A stretch of 64,000 bases of DNA from Microbulbifer sp. GL-2 (GCF_007183175.1 NZ_AP019807.1:3716001-3780000), one strand, 5' to 3'; counted from the stretch's first letter, positions 8,733 through 17,659 are shown. The notes: generated from the letters alone by a model not told the origin. Numbers and translations are program-made.

Positions 8733-9560
8733 TTAGATCCGTGGCAACCACAACCCCATCGTAGCAGCAAAAATACCAATGGCCATAAACACAGTCAGCG
8801 GTACCAAGGAGCTCACAAAAGCAATCTGGGTACCCTGTGCGGTTTCACGCTTTTGACAGTGAAAATACCATTCCAGCATGGCCAGCGGGAGAAGGTATTG
8901 TCCGAAGCCCAACGCATATAAGAAAGGCCCGGTAAAAGATTCCCAGTCGATCCCCCAGCCGCCGGTGAGCATTGCCCAGCCCATCAAGGCTACACGAAAG
9001 AACCACACTGCACTGGCAGCCATAAATAGGCGTAAGGCCCAGCGCCGGTGCTCCGCAATGCGCCTGGCCATTGCGCTGCGCACCGCCAGAAAGGCAAACG
9101 CCAAAATTAGTATGCCGTCCATGGTGATGCTGATTTGCGACACAAGATTACCAAAGGTATGCCGAGTCCAGGTCATGTAGAGCCCAGCAAAACTGCTGCT
9201 GACGGCTGCCAACAGATAACTGCGCCCCAGCCAGCGATGGAAGTTGGGGGCATGCCGTCGCACCGAAGGGACCAGCTGTAGAGGCCCGCCGCCGATCACA
9301 ATCGCGGCCAACAGCACGTGGCTTGCCGAAGCCAGGTTGCCCAGGGTATCCCCCTCGCGGAAGCCCGCCGGCAGGTGCAGACCCTCTAAGCCATACAGTC
9401 CTGACTCAGCAATGGGTGGGTAGAATACGGCCAGGATATAGGCAAAGAAGATCGCATGGCCGATGGCCGCGATGCAGAACCAGGTTTTTACCGACAGGTT
9501 AACCGCCCGCCGGGTATCGAATGGTCGCGGTAGTGTTTGGCTGAGTACAGCGTCGTTCAT
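8733..9560 (-). CDS. DUF2306-type multipass membrane protein
   Basis: A 275-residue integral membrane protein with about seven hydrophobic segments, first TM at residues 27-47. The features ASHVLLAAIVIGGGPLQL, NFHRWLGRSYLLAA and AEHRRWALRLFMAA are the histidine-containing helices seen in DUF2306 membrane proteins, suggesting haem or metal coordination, although function is not established. It is divergent from the histidine kinase at 9750 across a 190-bp gap, so that system may regulate it. The block is visibly GC-richer than its flanks, suggesting separate acquisition. Confidence 0.78.
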   Translation of the reverse strand: MNDAVLSQTLPRPFDTRRAVNLSVKTWFCIAAIGHAIFFAYILAVFYPPIAESGLYGLEGLHLPAGFREGDTLGNLASASHVLLAAIVIGGGPLQLVPSVRRHAPNFHRWLGRSYLLAAVSSSFAGLYMTWTRHTFGNLVSQISITMDGILILAFAFLAVRSAMARRIAEHRRWALRLFMAASAVWFFRVALMGWAMLTGGWGIDWESFTGPFLYALGFGQYLLPLAMLEWYFHCQKRETAQGTQIAFVSSLVPLTVFMAIGIFAATMGLWLPRI

Positions 9561-9749
9561 GGGTTTCTCCAGGCGATTATGGTCCGTGTTAGGTCTGAGT
9601 GAGCTTGCCGATCATGTTCGGATTTTTCAGACATCTGCACATCGGCCACAGGCAGGAATCTGGCCTCCCCCAAAAGGTGGAGATGCGCCCGCTTCCGCCT
9701 CCCCCGAAAGCCCCATGACAGCTAAGCGCGCCTGGTTTAGCATGCGGAA
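9561..9749. promoter_or_regulatory. Divergent promoter region, DUF2306 gene / two-component operon
   Basis: This 189-bp gap separates divergently transcribed genes and must hold both promoters. It contains the near-inverted pair ccgcttccgcctcccccgaa and gcctcccccaaaaggtgg. No operator could be assigned. An overlapping open frame on each strand here is a shadow. Confidence 0.4.
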
Positions 9750-11018
9750 ATGAAATCGCCGTCCCTAAAGACGTCTGCGTCGAATCCGTCCAACGCCAGC
9801 CTGGAATTACCCAAGCTTCCGGTGTGGCAGCCTTTTCGCGGGCCATTCGAACGCTGGCCGCACCTGACCGACCTGCTCATCGCCTTGCTCATGTTTTTGC
9901 TGACGCTACTGATGTGGTCGCGCGACGGTTCGCGTGAGGTGCTGGCACTGCAGGGCCTGTGGGATGTTATTGCCTTCCAGTGTGCGTTCATCGGCTCCTT
10001 CGCTCTGTTATGGCGTCGCACACACCCCTGGCAGGTACAGGCCGTTATTCTCGGCGTAACAATATTGCTGGAACTGGGTTTACCGACGGATGGCATCGTT
10101 GCCATGGCGGTTTCGCTGTATAGCCTTGGCCGCTACGAGGCCAATACCCGAGCCAGTTTTATCGGAATCATCGCAACGCTGGTTTTTGTGGCGTTTGATC
10201 AGGGTATTCCGGCTCGGCCAACCGCAGCAGGCACCGTAACGGTGATGCTGGTATGGGCGTTGTGGTATATCGGCCGCCGGCTGCGCTTTCGCGGCGAATA
10301 TCTGCGCTTGTTGGAAGAGAGGGCCAAGTATTTGGAGCGCGAACGCAATGCCGAATCCGAGCGCGCGGTCGCGGCTGAGCGCACCCGAATCGCCCGCGAG
10401 ATGCATGATGTGGTGGCGCACCAGGTGAGCCTTATGACCGTGCAGGCCGGTGCTGCCAGGGCCATCAGCCGCAATAACCCGCAAGCCGCTAGTGAAGCCA
10501 TGGCTTCTGTGGAGGCTGCTGGCCGTCAGGCCATGACAGAAATGCGCCATTTACTTGGCGTACTGCGCCCGGCCAGTAGCTACACTGCGCTCACGCCGCA
10601 ACCGGGTCTCAATGATTTACCAGCTCTGATTGAAAAGGTCCGGCAGGTGTTAACCGAGGTCGACTACGAAACCCACGGCACACAGGAGAATGTACCGACC
10701 AGCGTCGCTCTCACTGCCTATCGTATCGTTCAGGAATCCCTCACTAATGTCATCAAGCATGTCGGTGTCGCAGCGCGGGTTCAAGTGACCCTGCGCGCAG
10801 ACCATGACACTCTGGCGGTTCGTGTGCGGGATGACGGCAACACTACTGGCGACCGGCCCATGGTGGAAACAACTATTGACGAGCAGACCGGCGGTGGGCA
10901 CGGCATTGCAGGCATGCGTGAGCGCGCGGAACTGCTCGGTGGCCATCTGCATGCAGGCGTGGTCGATGGTAGTTTTGAGGTATATGCACAACTACCTACA
11001 GGAATGGTGAAAACATAA
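9750..11018 (+). CDS. Sensor histidine kinase, NarL/DesK-type (HisKA_3)
   Basis: A 422-residue membrane kinase. The N-terminal third has about four to five TM helices (residues 40-175) with almost no periplasmic domain. A short coiled coil (185-212) precedes the HisKA_3 dimerisation box REMHDVVAHQVSLM with phospho-acceptor His219. The C-terminal HATPase_c carries the N box around AYRIVQESLTNVIKH and the G box GGGHGIAGMRERAELLGG. It autophosphorylates and passes phosphate to the partner regulator, whose ATG overlaps its stop (taATG). The signal is unknown; the membrane-embedded sensor suggests envelope or membrane sensing. Confidence 0.93.
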   Translation: MKSPSLKTSASNPSNASLELPKLPVWQPFRGPFERWPHLTDLLIALLMFLLTLLMWSRDGSREVLALQGLWDVIAFQCAFIGSFALLWRRTHPWQVQAVILGVTILLELGLPTDGIVAMAVSLYSLGRYEANTRASFIGIIATLVFVAFDQGIPARPTAAGTVTVMLVWALWYIGRRLRFRGEYLRLLEERAKYLERERNAESERAVAAERTRIAREMHDVVAHQVSLMTVQAGAARAISRNNPQAASEAMASVEAAGRQAMTEMRHLLGVLRPASSYTALTPQPGLNDLPALIEKVRQVLTEVDYETHGTQENVPTSVALTAYRIVQESLTNVIKHVGVAARVQVTLRADHDTLAVRVRDDGNTTGDRPMVETTIDEQTGGGHGIAGMRERAELLGGHLHAGVVDGSFEVYAQLPTGMVKT

Positions 11019-11692
11019 TGTTGCGAGTGATGGTGGTGGACGACCAGGCTTTGGTGCGGCGTGGTTTTGCCCTGATCCTGGACAACGAGCCCGATATCGA
11101 GGTGGCCGCCGAGGCCGCTACTGGTATTGAGGCAGTTGAAGCCGCACGAACGCATCAGCCGGATATCATCCTGATGGATATCCGCATGCCGGAGATGGAC
11201 GGGCTGGAAGCCACAGCACGCATCCTGGAAGCTAGTGATGCAACTTGCCGTGTCATTATTTTGACCACGTTCGATCCCGATGAATACGTGTTTCGTGCGC
11301 TGAGGGCTGGCGCTAGTGGCTTTGTGCTCAAGGATATTCCCCCAGAGGCGCTGGTGCAGGCAGTACGTACAGTAGCTGAGGGCGGTGCCATGCTTGCACC
11401 GAGCATCACCCAACGCCTTATCAGCCAGTTCGCACAGAAATTGGGGGCAGGGCGCAATCTGGCAGAACGCCTGGAGCGCCTCACTACTCGGGAGCGCGAA
11501 GTACTTGAGGCCATCGCCGCCGGTAAGAGCAATGCCGAGATTGCGGAGGCCCTGTTTATTGGCCCCGCCACCGTTAAAACCCACGTTTCAAGCCTGCTCT
11601 CCAAACTGGGGTTGCGCGATCGTGCACAGGCGGTGGTGTTCGCTTACGAATGTGGCCTGGCCACAGTAGGGGAGCGCGATGTCGGCTTCTAG
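11018..11692 (+). CDS. LuxR/NarL-family response regulator
   Basis: A 224-residue regulator. The receiver domain (1-120) has the acidic pocket VVDDQ, the phospho-acceptor D54 in IILMDIRMPEMDG and the conserved Lys in FVLKDIP. The LuxR-type HTH (about 150-210) reads LTTREREVLEAIAAGKSNAEIAEAL and ATVKTHVSSLLSKLGLRDRAQ. It is translated from an ATG overlapping the kinase stop and is clearly its cognate partner. Targets probably include the divergent DUF2306 gene and the downstream membrane gene (inference). Confidence 0.95.
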   Translation: MLRVMVVDDQALVRRGFALILDNEPDIEVAAEAATGIEAVEAARTHQPDIILMDIRMPEMDGLEATARILEASDATCRVIILTTFDPDEYVFRALRAGASGFVLKDIPPEALVQAVRTVAEGGAMLAPSITQRLISQFAQKLGAGRNLAERLERLTTREREVLEAIAAGKSNAEIAEALFIGPATVKTHVSSLLSKLGLRDRAQAVVFAYECGLATVGERDVGF

Positions 11693-12131
11693 ATCAACAT
11701 GCGCTTTGCAGCGAAATGCACTGTATCGGCTTGCCGCCATCGGTGCAGTAATTTTGGGGCTGTTCCTCACCCTCGGAGCTCAAGGTCACTTTGCTGCCGT
11801 TTGGCCACTGGTAACCAGCGACGGGATGGGTTTATCCCGTCGCTTGCTGTTGATTTTGCCCGGCGTGATGCTCGCCGGCACAGCGGTGTTGAACTTCCTG
11901 CTCTGCAAACCACTCTGGCGAGAACGTGGTTACGTCCTCAACGTTACGCTTGCGGGTAATCTACTTACTATGGGCTACTTGCTTTACCTGATGATACGCG
12001 GCGTACCCAATCACCCTATTGGTGTTTTCCTCGCACTGGAGGTGTCTTTTGTATTGCTGCTCGTAGCAACAAGGGCGGGGCTGGTTTGGCCTGCGGTAGC
12101 AGAAGCGCCGGTTGAAGTGGATATGCAGTAA
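11679..12131 (+). CDS. Small multipass membrane protein of the two-component operon
   Basis: A 150-residue protein with four hydrophobic segments (about residues 14-34, 50-72, 82-104 and 112-135) and no recognised domain. Its ATG lies inside the last codons of the response-regulator gene, a 14-bp overlap, so it belongs to the operon and is probably coupled. A role as sensor accessory or regulated membrane protein is possible but not shown. Confidence 0.72.
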   Translation: MSASRSTCALQRNALYRLAAIGAVILGLFLTLGAQGHFAAVWPLVTSDGMGLSRRLLLILPGVMLAGTAVLNFLLCKPLWRERGYVLNVTLAGNLLTMGYLLYLMIRGVPNHPIGVFLALEVSFVLLLVATRAGLVWPAVAEAPVEVDMQ

Positions 12132-12312
12132 TGCATGCGCTCGGCGATTGCGCTAGCTACCCGACATCTTAAACCTCAAGGTTGTTTTTTAACTTGCTAG
12201 CCTCTTTTTGAAGTCAGATAAATAGACCTCTCTTTGTACCTTTGAAATCCTGGTCAGATTCTATTCTTCGCAAAAAAAATCCACTCATCTAAATGGTTTT
12301 GGTACATCATCA

Positions 12313-12360
12313 GTAAGCGGTACATAAACCACACTATTCAGTAGTTCATGTACCGCTTAC
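12313..12360. repeat. Inverted repeat gtaagcggtacat
   Basis: Perfect 13-bp arms, gtaagcggtacat (12313-12325) and atgtaccgcttac (12348-12360), with a 22-base loop, in the 437-base gap between convergent genes (12132-12568). The left arm plus aaac recurs at 54011-54026, also in an intergenic gap, so it is a dispersed element and not just a terminator. Confidence 0.7.
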
Positions 12361-12438
12361 GGTATTGAATAAGATGTAGAAATTTGAAATGTGATTAATG
12401 GTTGGGTACATTTTTATACCATTTATTGAGTTTTTTAG

Positions 12439-12480
12439 TGAGTTCGGACCCATAACACTATTTTTTAGTATCCGAACTCA
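12439..12480. terminator. Probable bidirectional terminator hairpin
   Basis: Perfect 10-bp arms, tgagttcgga and tccgaactca, around a 22-base loop containing a T run, lying between the convergent two-component operon and the minus-strand serine hydrolase. The rest of the gap 12132-12568 shows nothing else recognisable. Confidence 0.55.
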
Positions 12481-12568
12481 TCATAGTGGCAGATAGCTTT
12501 TATATGAACGCTAATTTCAGCAAACGCCAGATAAAGCGCTAAAAGCAGAACTTAAAGGGAGTGTCCAG

Positions 12569-13879
12569 TTACGGCTTTGCTGTGGGCAGCCCTGATGTAG
12601 TTTCAAGGAGAGTTGCAAGGAGCATGTCAAAGCTGCTTTCAGAAATGCCATTGTGATCGGTATTGCCCATGAATATTACCCCAACTTCTTCGACTGGATT
12701 AAAAAACAGGTAAGAAAAGGAACCGGGGTCACCACCATTGTGACCAACTATCCTGTGATCTTCTCCATTATAGTAGGATGACGAGGTATACCAGAAGATA
12801 CCAAAATTACCCGCGATTGGTGTCAGCATCTGAGCGACAGAATCGGCCTCAAGAATTCTGGGCCCCCGGTTTCCTGAAGCCAACTTTCCATCGTTCATTA
12901 TAGTGGCGAGGAACGTGGCCATATCATAGGCACTGCTTCTCAGACCACCGTCGGGCCAAGTTGCAAGGTCATAGAGTGGTAATGGTGTAAGATTGCCATT
13001 GAGCTGGTAATGGGGTCTGGCGATTTTGTCTGGGTTCAGCTCCGAGAGTTTCCAGCTTGTATTATTCATACCCAGAGGGGTAAATATTTCTCTTTGTGCA
13101 TAGTCGGCCAGTGAGAATCCACTGGCCAGCTCCAGTGAATAGCCCGCCAGTGCGCCACCGATATTTGAATACTCGTACTTCTGGCCTGGTACCTGTGCAC
13201 CAAAATTATTTTCAAAATCATAAAATTCACCATCTCTATCCAAGTAAGCACCCAAAAAGCCCGCCAAGTCAATAGGGCTGTCTGCGGGGCAGGCCCCCGG
13301 TGCTACGAGGTCCAGCAGCTTTGTGTGAGTGCCGTCACCATGGTTGATATAGAAGCTGCACTGATAGGCGTCCTCAAAATCTTTAATGCCAGATCGATGG
13401 GTCACAAGGTGCTGCAGTGTGATCGGTTGCGAACCAGGATTATCAAGTTCGAAATACCCTCCGGCCAGTAAATTTTGCACCTTCTGGTCCAAATTAAGGA
13501 TTCCGCTCTCCAGGGCTTTGGCGATGGCGGTTCCCATAACAGCCTTACTGACCGATGCCTGCCAAAAAATGGTATTTTTGGTTACTTTGCCTCCATCATC
13601 CAGACTTTTTACGCCATATCCCTTGGACCAGATGATAGGCATTTGCGGCCTGGCGACCAAGGCGATAGCCATACCGGGAACCGCATTGTCCTGCATGAAC
13701 TTTTCAACGGCCTCGTCAATTTTACACAGGTCAGTGGTTTTAATAGTTGAATAAAATCCGGCTCTCTTATCCTGGTCACTGGTTTCGTTACTATCCATTC
13801 CAGTTGCATAAGCAGAGATGCATAAGCTAGTGGCAATGAATAGGTTAGATAGGGCTGAAGTGACGCAGTTGTTTTTCAT
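12569..13879 (-). CDS. Secreted serine hydrolase, beta-lactamase/penicillin-binding fold
   Basis: A 436-residue protein with an N-terminal signal peptide (about residues 1-26) and a class C-type serine hydrolase domain. The catalytic motifs are S109-V-S-K112 (SxxK), YSNIGG (the Y-x-N motif) and a C-terminal GHNGGDPGSFSY, replacing KTG by HNGG as in esterase or D-aminopeptidase members. An inserted loop with paired cysteines (DAYQCSF...APGACPAD) is shared with the paralogue at 28716-30011. It acts in the periplasm or outside; the substrate could be a peptide, ester or lactone. The gene stands alone on the minus strand. Confidence 0.88.
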   Translation of the reverse strand: MKNNCVTSALSNLFIATSLCISAYATGMDSNETSDQDKRAGFYSTIKTTDLCKIDEAVEKFMQDNAVPGMAIALVARPQMPIIWSKGYGVKSLDDGGKVTKNTIFWQASVSKAVMGTAIAKALESGILNLDQKVQNLLAGGYFELDNPGSQPITLQHLVTHRSGIKDFEDAYQCSFYINHGDGTHTKLLDLVAPGACPADSPIDLAGFLGAYLDRDGEFYDFENNFGAQVPGQKYEYSNIGGALAGYSLELASGFSLADYAQREIFTPLGMNNTSWKLSELNPDKIARPHYQLNGNLTPLPLYDLATWPDGGLRSSAYDMATFLATIMNDGKLASGNRGPRILEADSVAQMLTPIAGNFGIFWYTSSSYYNGEDHRIVGHNGGDPGSFSYLFFNPVEEVGVIFMGNTDHNGISESSFDMLLATLLETTSGLPTAKP

Positions 13880-14099
13880 GGTAAATCCTCCCTGGTTTTA
13901 CATGGTTAACCCATCCCCATGGTACGATCTATATCCTACTGTTCAACGAATTTCGGTAAAGGGATGTTGACAATGTGCAGGGTATTGATTTGTACTGAAT
14001 GGGAGCTGAATACATGAGCGTTATCAGCGAATGCCGTGCTGATGATATACAGTTTCCCCTGATATCACTCAGGCCCTGCCACCGGTGCGCGGGATTTCT

Positions 14100-14297
14100 T
14101 TAAGTGTGACTGGCGAGGACATTATAAGAGCTCGCCAGGGTATAGAGATTTTGTCCAGAGCCCTGATCTACTACCAAGCGGACAGCCTCTAATTTAAATT
14201 CAGGAGAAAAGGAGCGACGTTGTCTACTCATTGAGCACCTCTATTTTCGATGGCAACTTTACCACCTAAATTGGTGTCCGGGTTTAGTAGACCACTA
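14100..14297 (-). mobile_element. Left-end fragment of another IS3-family element (orfA start)
   Basis: On the minus strand a terminal repeat, tagtggtctactaaacccgg (from 14297 downwards), precedes ATG at 14231. That frame opens MSRQRRSFSPEFKLEAVRLV, the typical start of an IS3-family OrfA, and stops after 43 codons (14100) where homology is lost. It is related to, but different from, the elements at 3878 and 30622. Confidence 0.78.
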
Positions 14298-14370
14298 CAC
14301 TGGGGGACGTAGCCCCTATCGAATTTGAGAAATGTGCTTAGAGAGGTGTCCGGTTAGATTTGACCACAAC
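14296..14370 (+). mobile_element. Solo right end of the 30622-type IS
   Basis: From acactgggggacgtagcccc to ttgaccacaac this matches the last 75 bases of the element at 30622-31851, including the final codons of orfB (IEFEKCA, stop) and the terminal repeat. It abuts the left-end fragment of a different IS, so two elements were joined by deletion here. Confidence 0.88.
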
Positions 14371-14522
14371 AGACAGGTGGTAGCTTGTGGGTGTAGTAGC
14401 TTGATACTATAACGCTTTCTAAATCTAACAGTTTATTAATTCAATATAAGTACGAGTCATAGGCAACGTACATGTAAGATCGTTGTTTGAAGCTTCAACT
14501 CAATTTGGGCGAATATATTTTG

Positions 14523-16541
14523 ATGAGTAAGTGTACAATTTTCGGAATATTTGTATTAGTTTCCATTTTTTCAGGCTGTAGCGGTGGTAGTAGTGACAGC
14601 ACTGGTAGCTCAGTACCAGAATCTCAAGCCACGCCTGAACCGGAGCCTGAACCGGAGCCTGAACCGGAGCCTGAACCGGAGCCTGAACCAGAGCCTGAAC
14701 CAGAGCCTGAACCAGAGCCTGAACCAGAGCCTGAACCAGAGCCGGAGCCTGAACCAGAGCCGGAGCCTGAACCAGAGCCCGAACCAGAGCCTGAACTGTT
14801 CTCAGAGGCCACGCTTTCTGCGATAGACCACCAAGGAAATGCCCAGGCCAGCTTTCATCTGGAGTGGAAATTAAATACTGATGAAGATAAGTTCCTGCAA
14901 CTTGACCATTTTCAGCTTGACGGTTCCTATGGTAGTATCGAGGGATTCAATGGCAGCGTTCCAGGATCAAGGGTTCTTTTTGATTCCATCGCCAAAGATG
15001 CAATTAGCTTTGATTTTCATGTTCCGCTGCACTTATTCCAGCAAAACCCAAATAGAGATATCCAATTTCAGCTACATGCTGTCGATGCTGAAGGGGAGAT
15101 ATTAGGATCAACGCACCCATTAGAAACCCCAGAAACTGCTAATTCTAAAGAGCTTATCAGTTATTTAAAGGCTGATATATCCACCATAGACGAGATGTTC
15201 GGTTACTCAACTGCCATATCTGCTGACGGTACGCTGATGGTAGTTTCCGCAATAGGTTATTCCGATACGGAAGACAGTCAAGGTGCTATATATACCTTTG
15301 AGCGGAATAACAATTTTGAATGGAAACAGGTAGATAGGCTGACTGAAGCTGCTCCAAAGACTCAACGTTATTTTGGCCGTAAACTGCAACTTTCGATGGA
15401 TGGAAAAATACTTGCAGTCATGTCGAAAAATTATAATTTTCACCTATTCAAACGTAAAGAAAAAGGATGGACTCTCTTTAAAGAGTTTTCTCATGATTAT
15501 AATTACAGTGATGTATTTTTATATAAAAGCCCATTAGTTTTATCAGGTAGCGGTAAACGCTTAGCAGCTAAAACCTTAGACGGGATTGCCATCTATGATA
15601 TTGATATCAATGCAGAAGAAGGCTCTGAGGTACAGTACTTACACACCCTGACCCCGCATTTTGAAGGAGCGGATACAGACTCAAAATTTCCAGGGGAATA
15701 TCTCTATGAGTCGAAGTTTGGTGCAGATCTAGCACTCTCCCAGGATGGCAAAATTCTGGCTGTTGGTGCGCCTAGAGATTGGATTGATCCAGGCGATAAG
15801 CAATATATCCCCTCAAGCTCTGACAATATTGACTACGGTGCAGTTTTTATTTTCCGGGAAAATGAAGGTGGGACCTGGAAACAAGCTGCTTATTTAAAGA
15901 GTTTTGACTCCGACTACGGCCAAGTGTTTGGCTACTCAGTTTCGCTATCAACCAATGGCAGGGTACTTGCAGTTGGCGCACCTAGAGAAGTAGGTGCTGG
16001 CAGTGGGGTTACGGCTACACCTCCAGTAGAGTTTGATTATGATTACCTTTACGCTGGTGCAGCTTATATATATCAAGAGCCTGGTGAAGCAGAAAAGAAA
16101 GACCCCTGGACAGGTTATACTGATAACAACACACCAGAAAAAATAACTTATATAAAGTCATTCGCACCTCAGAGTAGCGAGAGGTTTGGCGAGTCTATAC
16201 AGTTATCTGGCGACGGAGAAATTCTGGCTATTGCAGCTTCGGGCAGCGGCGGAGGCGCTATAGGTGTTGGAGGAACAATCGAAGATCAGTCCAAGATATA
16301 CTCTGGAGCAGCCTACATGTATCTGTATAATTCTTTATCTGGTTCATGGGAAACTGGTAATTATATTAAAGCCAGTAATACTGATTCACGGGATTTATTT
16401 GGGCACAATTTAACAATGTCAACTGATGGGCAAACTTTAATCATCGCAACGCCTTTCGAAGATGGAGATGCAGATGGGACAGAAGGTACGGGGCAGGATA
16501 ATAATGATGCACCATTTGCAGGCGCAGTTTATGCTTATTAG
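14523..16541 (+). CDS. Lipoprotein with Pro-Glu repeat stalk and FG-GAP-like beta-propeller
   Basis: I start at ATG 14523, which gives a lipoprotein signal with lipobox VSIFSGC. The product is about 672 residues. A Ser-rich linker is followed by an uninterrupted (Pro-Glu)n stalk, then a domain of unknown type, then several repeats of the form FGYSTAISADGTLMVVSA..., FGADLALSQDGKILAVGAP, FGYSVSLSTNGRVLAVGAP, FGESIQLSGDGEILAIAA and FGHNLTMSTDGQTLIIATP. These are FG-GAP/integrin-alpha-like blades. The stalk would project the propeller from the outer membrane. It is probably involved in adhesion or surface display, with no ligand identifiable. An alternative upstream start at 14487 would spoil the signal. 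Confidence 0.85.
   Translation: MSKCTIFGIFVLVSIFSGCSGGSSDSTGSSVPESQATPEPEPEPEPEPEPEPEPEPEPEPEPEPEPEPEPEPEPEPEPEPEPEPEPEPEPELFSEATLSAIDHQGNAQASFHLEWKLNTDEDKFLQLDHFQLDGSYGSIEGFNGSVPGSRVLFDSIAKDAISFDFHVPLHLFQQNPNRDIQFQLHAVDAEGEILGSTHPLETPETANSKELISYLKADISTIDEMFGYSTAISADGTLMVVSAIGYSDTEDSQGAIYTFERNNNFEWKQVDRLTEAAPKTQRYFGRKLQLSMDGKILAVMSKNYNFHLFKRKEKGWTLFKEFSHDYNYSDVFLYKSPLVLSGSGKRLAAKTLDGIAIYDIDINAEEGSEVQYLHTLTPHFEGADTDSKFPGEYLYESKFGADLALSQDGKILAVGAPRDWIDPGDKQYIPSSSDNIDYGAVFIFRENEGGTWKQAAYLKSFDSDYGQVFGYSVSLSTNGRVLAVGAPREVGAGSGVTATPPVEFDYDYLYAGAAYIYQEPGEAEKKDPWTGYTDNNTPEKITYIKSFAPQSSERFGESIQLSGDGEILAIAASGSGGGAIGVGGTIEDQSKIYSGAAYMYLYNSLSGSWETGNYIKASNTDSRDLFGHNLTMSTDGQTLIIATPFEDGDADGTEGTGQDNNDAPFAGAVYAY
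14633..14793. repeat. Tandem repeat coding Pro-Glu
   Basis: Imperfect 6/12-bp tandem units (gaaccggagcct, later gaaccagagcct and the variant cagagccggagcct) encode the alternating Pro-Glu stalk of the surface lipoprotein. Such arrays change length by slippage, so stalk length may vary between strains. The opposite strand reads as an artificial Ser-Gly repeat. Confidence 0.92.
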
Positions 16542-16566
16542 TTGATCTTTTTACAATTAAAGTTGA

Positions 16567-16599
16567 GCCTGCTGACATGAGCCATGTCTGCCAGCAGGC
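16567..16599 (+). terminator. Hairpin after the FG-GAP lipoprotein gene
   Basis: Arms gcctgctg and cagcaggc, with an inner partial catg/catg pairing, 25 bases after the lipoprotein stop. There is no clear T tract, so it may act as a 3' stabiliser instead of a classical terminator. Confidence 0.5.
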
Positions 16600-16742
16600 C
16601 TACAAACAAAATAAGTAAAATTTACATTAACTTGAAATTTAATTGGTCCTGCATTCAACTCTGAACTGGATCAGTTAATCACCCGAAAAAGAATGGTCAG
16701 CTGAAGGTTACATCTACCGCTTCTTCTTCGTCAAGAAGTTAA

Positions 16743-17005
16743 GTGATGACGGAAAACTACCGACAGCTGACCGAAGAGCAGCGCTGCCAGATTTGGGCCC
16801 TAAAGAAAAGTCACTGGAGGCAGAATGCGATCGCCAGGGAGATTGAGGTTAGCCAACCTACGATAAGTAGGGAATTGGCTCGTAATCGAGGTGGTATTGG
16901 TGACTGCTATAAGCAAGCTCTACGGATGACTGAATAGCGGAGTATGCAGGCGAGAAAGCCAACAAAGATACTACCCAATACCAATGGAATCTTGATAGTG
17001 ATTGC
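16743..17005 (+). mobile_element. IS30-family transposase remnant
   Basis: The frame from ATG 16746 reads MTENYRQLTEEQRCQIWALK and then HWRQNAIAREIEVSQPTISRELARNRG, the N-terminal HTH of IS30 transposases. It is followed by broken pieces (GDCYKQALRMTE, stop, then MQARKPTKILPNTNG in another frame). The DDE domain is missing. The remnant runs straight into the 3' half of a Tse2-like toxin gene. Confidence 0.82.
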
Positions 17006-17216
17006 AAATGGGAAAGGCATATCACTATCAACAAAGAGCAGGGTTGAATCAACACCGATGTCGGGCTGGGTATTGAAGATTTCTAATGGGACACCAGTTC
17101 CACCAGGTCAAAAATTACTTAATGATAGGTCCGGGCATTATAGTATCGCTCCAACAGCAAATATGCCCCTCAATGAATTCAAGGGTCTACTTTCAAAACT
17201 GGCATTGAAGTGTTAG
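17006..17216 (+). pseudogene. Tse2-like toxin, C-terminal half only
   Basis: In frame after the IS30 debris, the translation GKGISLSTKSR, then GWVLKISNGTPVPPGQKLLND, then GHYSIAPTANMPLNEFKGLLSKL is the C-terminal core of Tse2-type ADP-ribosyltransferase-fold toxins. It parallels, motif by motif, the intact protein at 22723-23238 (GGVSLFDG, DAWWIITKDARLEPGLIIAKD, THYSIEAEIDMPVSEYFEKL). The N-terminal half is gone, replaced by the IS30 remnant, so it should be inactive. Its stop overlaps the GTG start of the next gene, as in a toxin-immunity operon. Confidence 0.75.
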
Positions 17217-17485
17217 AAGGTATTCATAAAGCAGATTACGTTTTGACACATATAAAAGAAATGAACACATCACTATGTGATTGGGAAACCCGGATGGTAC
17301 TTGAGGCAATAACTCGTGAAGCTGAGCGTTTAAAGTCTATTTGTGAAACATCTGAAGATGAGGATGAAGTGGCAGATGCTGGGAATGACTATCTAGAAGT
17401 TATTGGCCTCAAGGAACGTTTAGAAAATCAAGCAATAGAAGTTTTTGGTCAAGAAATTACCAATTTCAGTAGGGAACCACTTTAG
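17210..17485 (+). CDS. Orphan immunity-type protein next to the truncated Tse2-like gene
   Basis: A 91-residue acidic, helix-rich protein (GTG start overlapping the toxin-fragment stop), with runs such as CETSEDEDEVADAGNDYLEV. Size, acidity and position match Tsi2-type immunity proteins, which bind Tse2 toxins as helical dimers. It is not obviously homologous to the immunity candidate at 23235-23447. Retention of the antidote after toxin loss is a known outcome. The function is inferred from context only. Confidence 0.65.
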   Translation: MLEGIHKADYVLTHIKEMNTSLCDWETRMVLEAITREAERLKSICETSEDEDEVADAGNDYLEVIGLKERLENQAIEVFGQEITNFSREPL

Positions 17486-17600
17486 CTCTAACAAGTTATT
17501 GTGCTGATGTATTGCCCTCAATGTTGCTTGTCCGAGCAAGCATTAGCAAAACTCAGGCCCTAACTATTTGGTTACGGCTCAGCAAAGAGCTAGATTTATT
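17485..17600. other. attC-like sequence after the immunity gene (tentative)
   Basis: Directly after the stop comes gctctaacaagttattgtgc, resembling the RYYYAAC core that follows integron cassette genes, then the palindromic pair cttgtccgagcaag. The complementary GTTRRRY core is not clearly found before the csrA repeat begins. Confidence 0.3.
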
Positions 17601-17659
17601 AACTAAAGAAGGAGGATCGTCTGGAGCCTCCCTTCTTGGAGAACCTTCCCTCAACGCCT

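Noticed and set aside
14633..14793. Regular repeats as a possible CRISPR array
   Set aside because: The units are 6/12-bp tandem codons in a real reading frame, with no spacers.
14624..14812. Minus-strand Ser-Gly repeat ORF
   Set aside because: It is the antisense of the Pro-Glu repeat in the lipoprotein gene, with no ribosome site.
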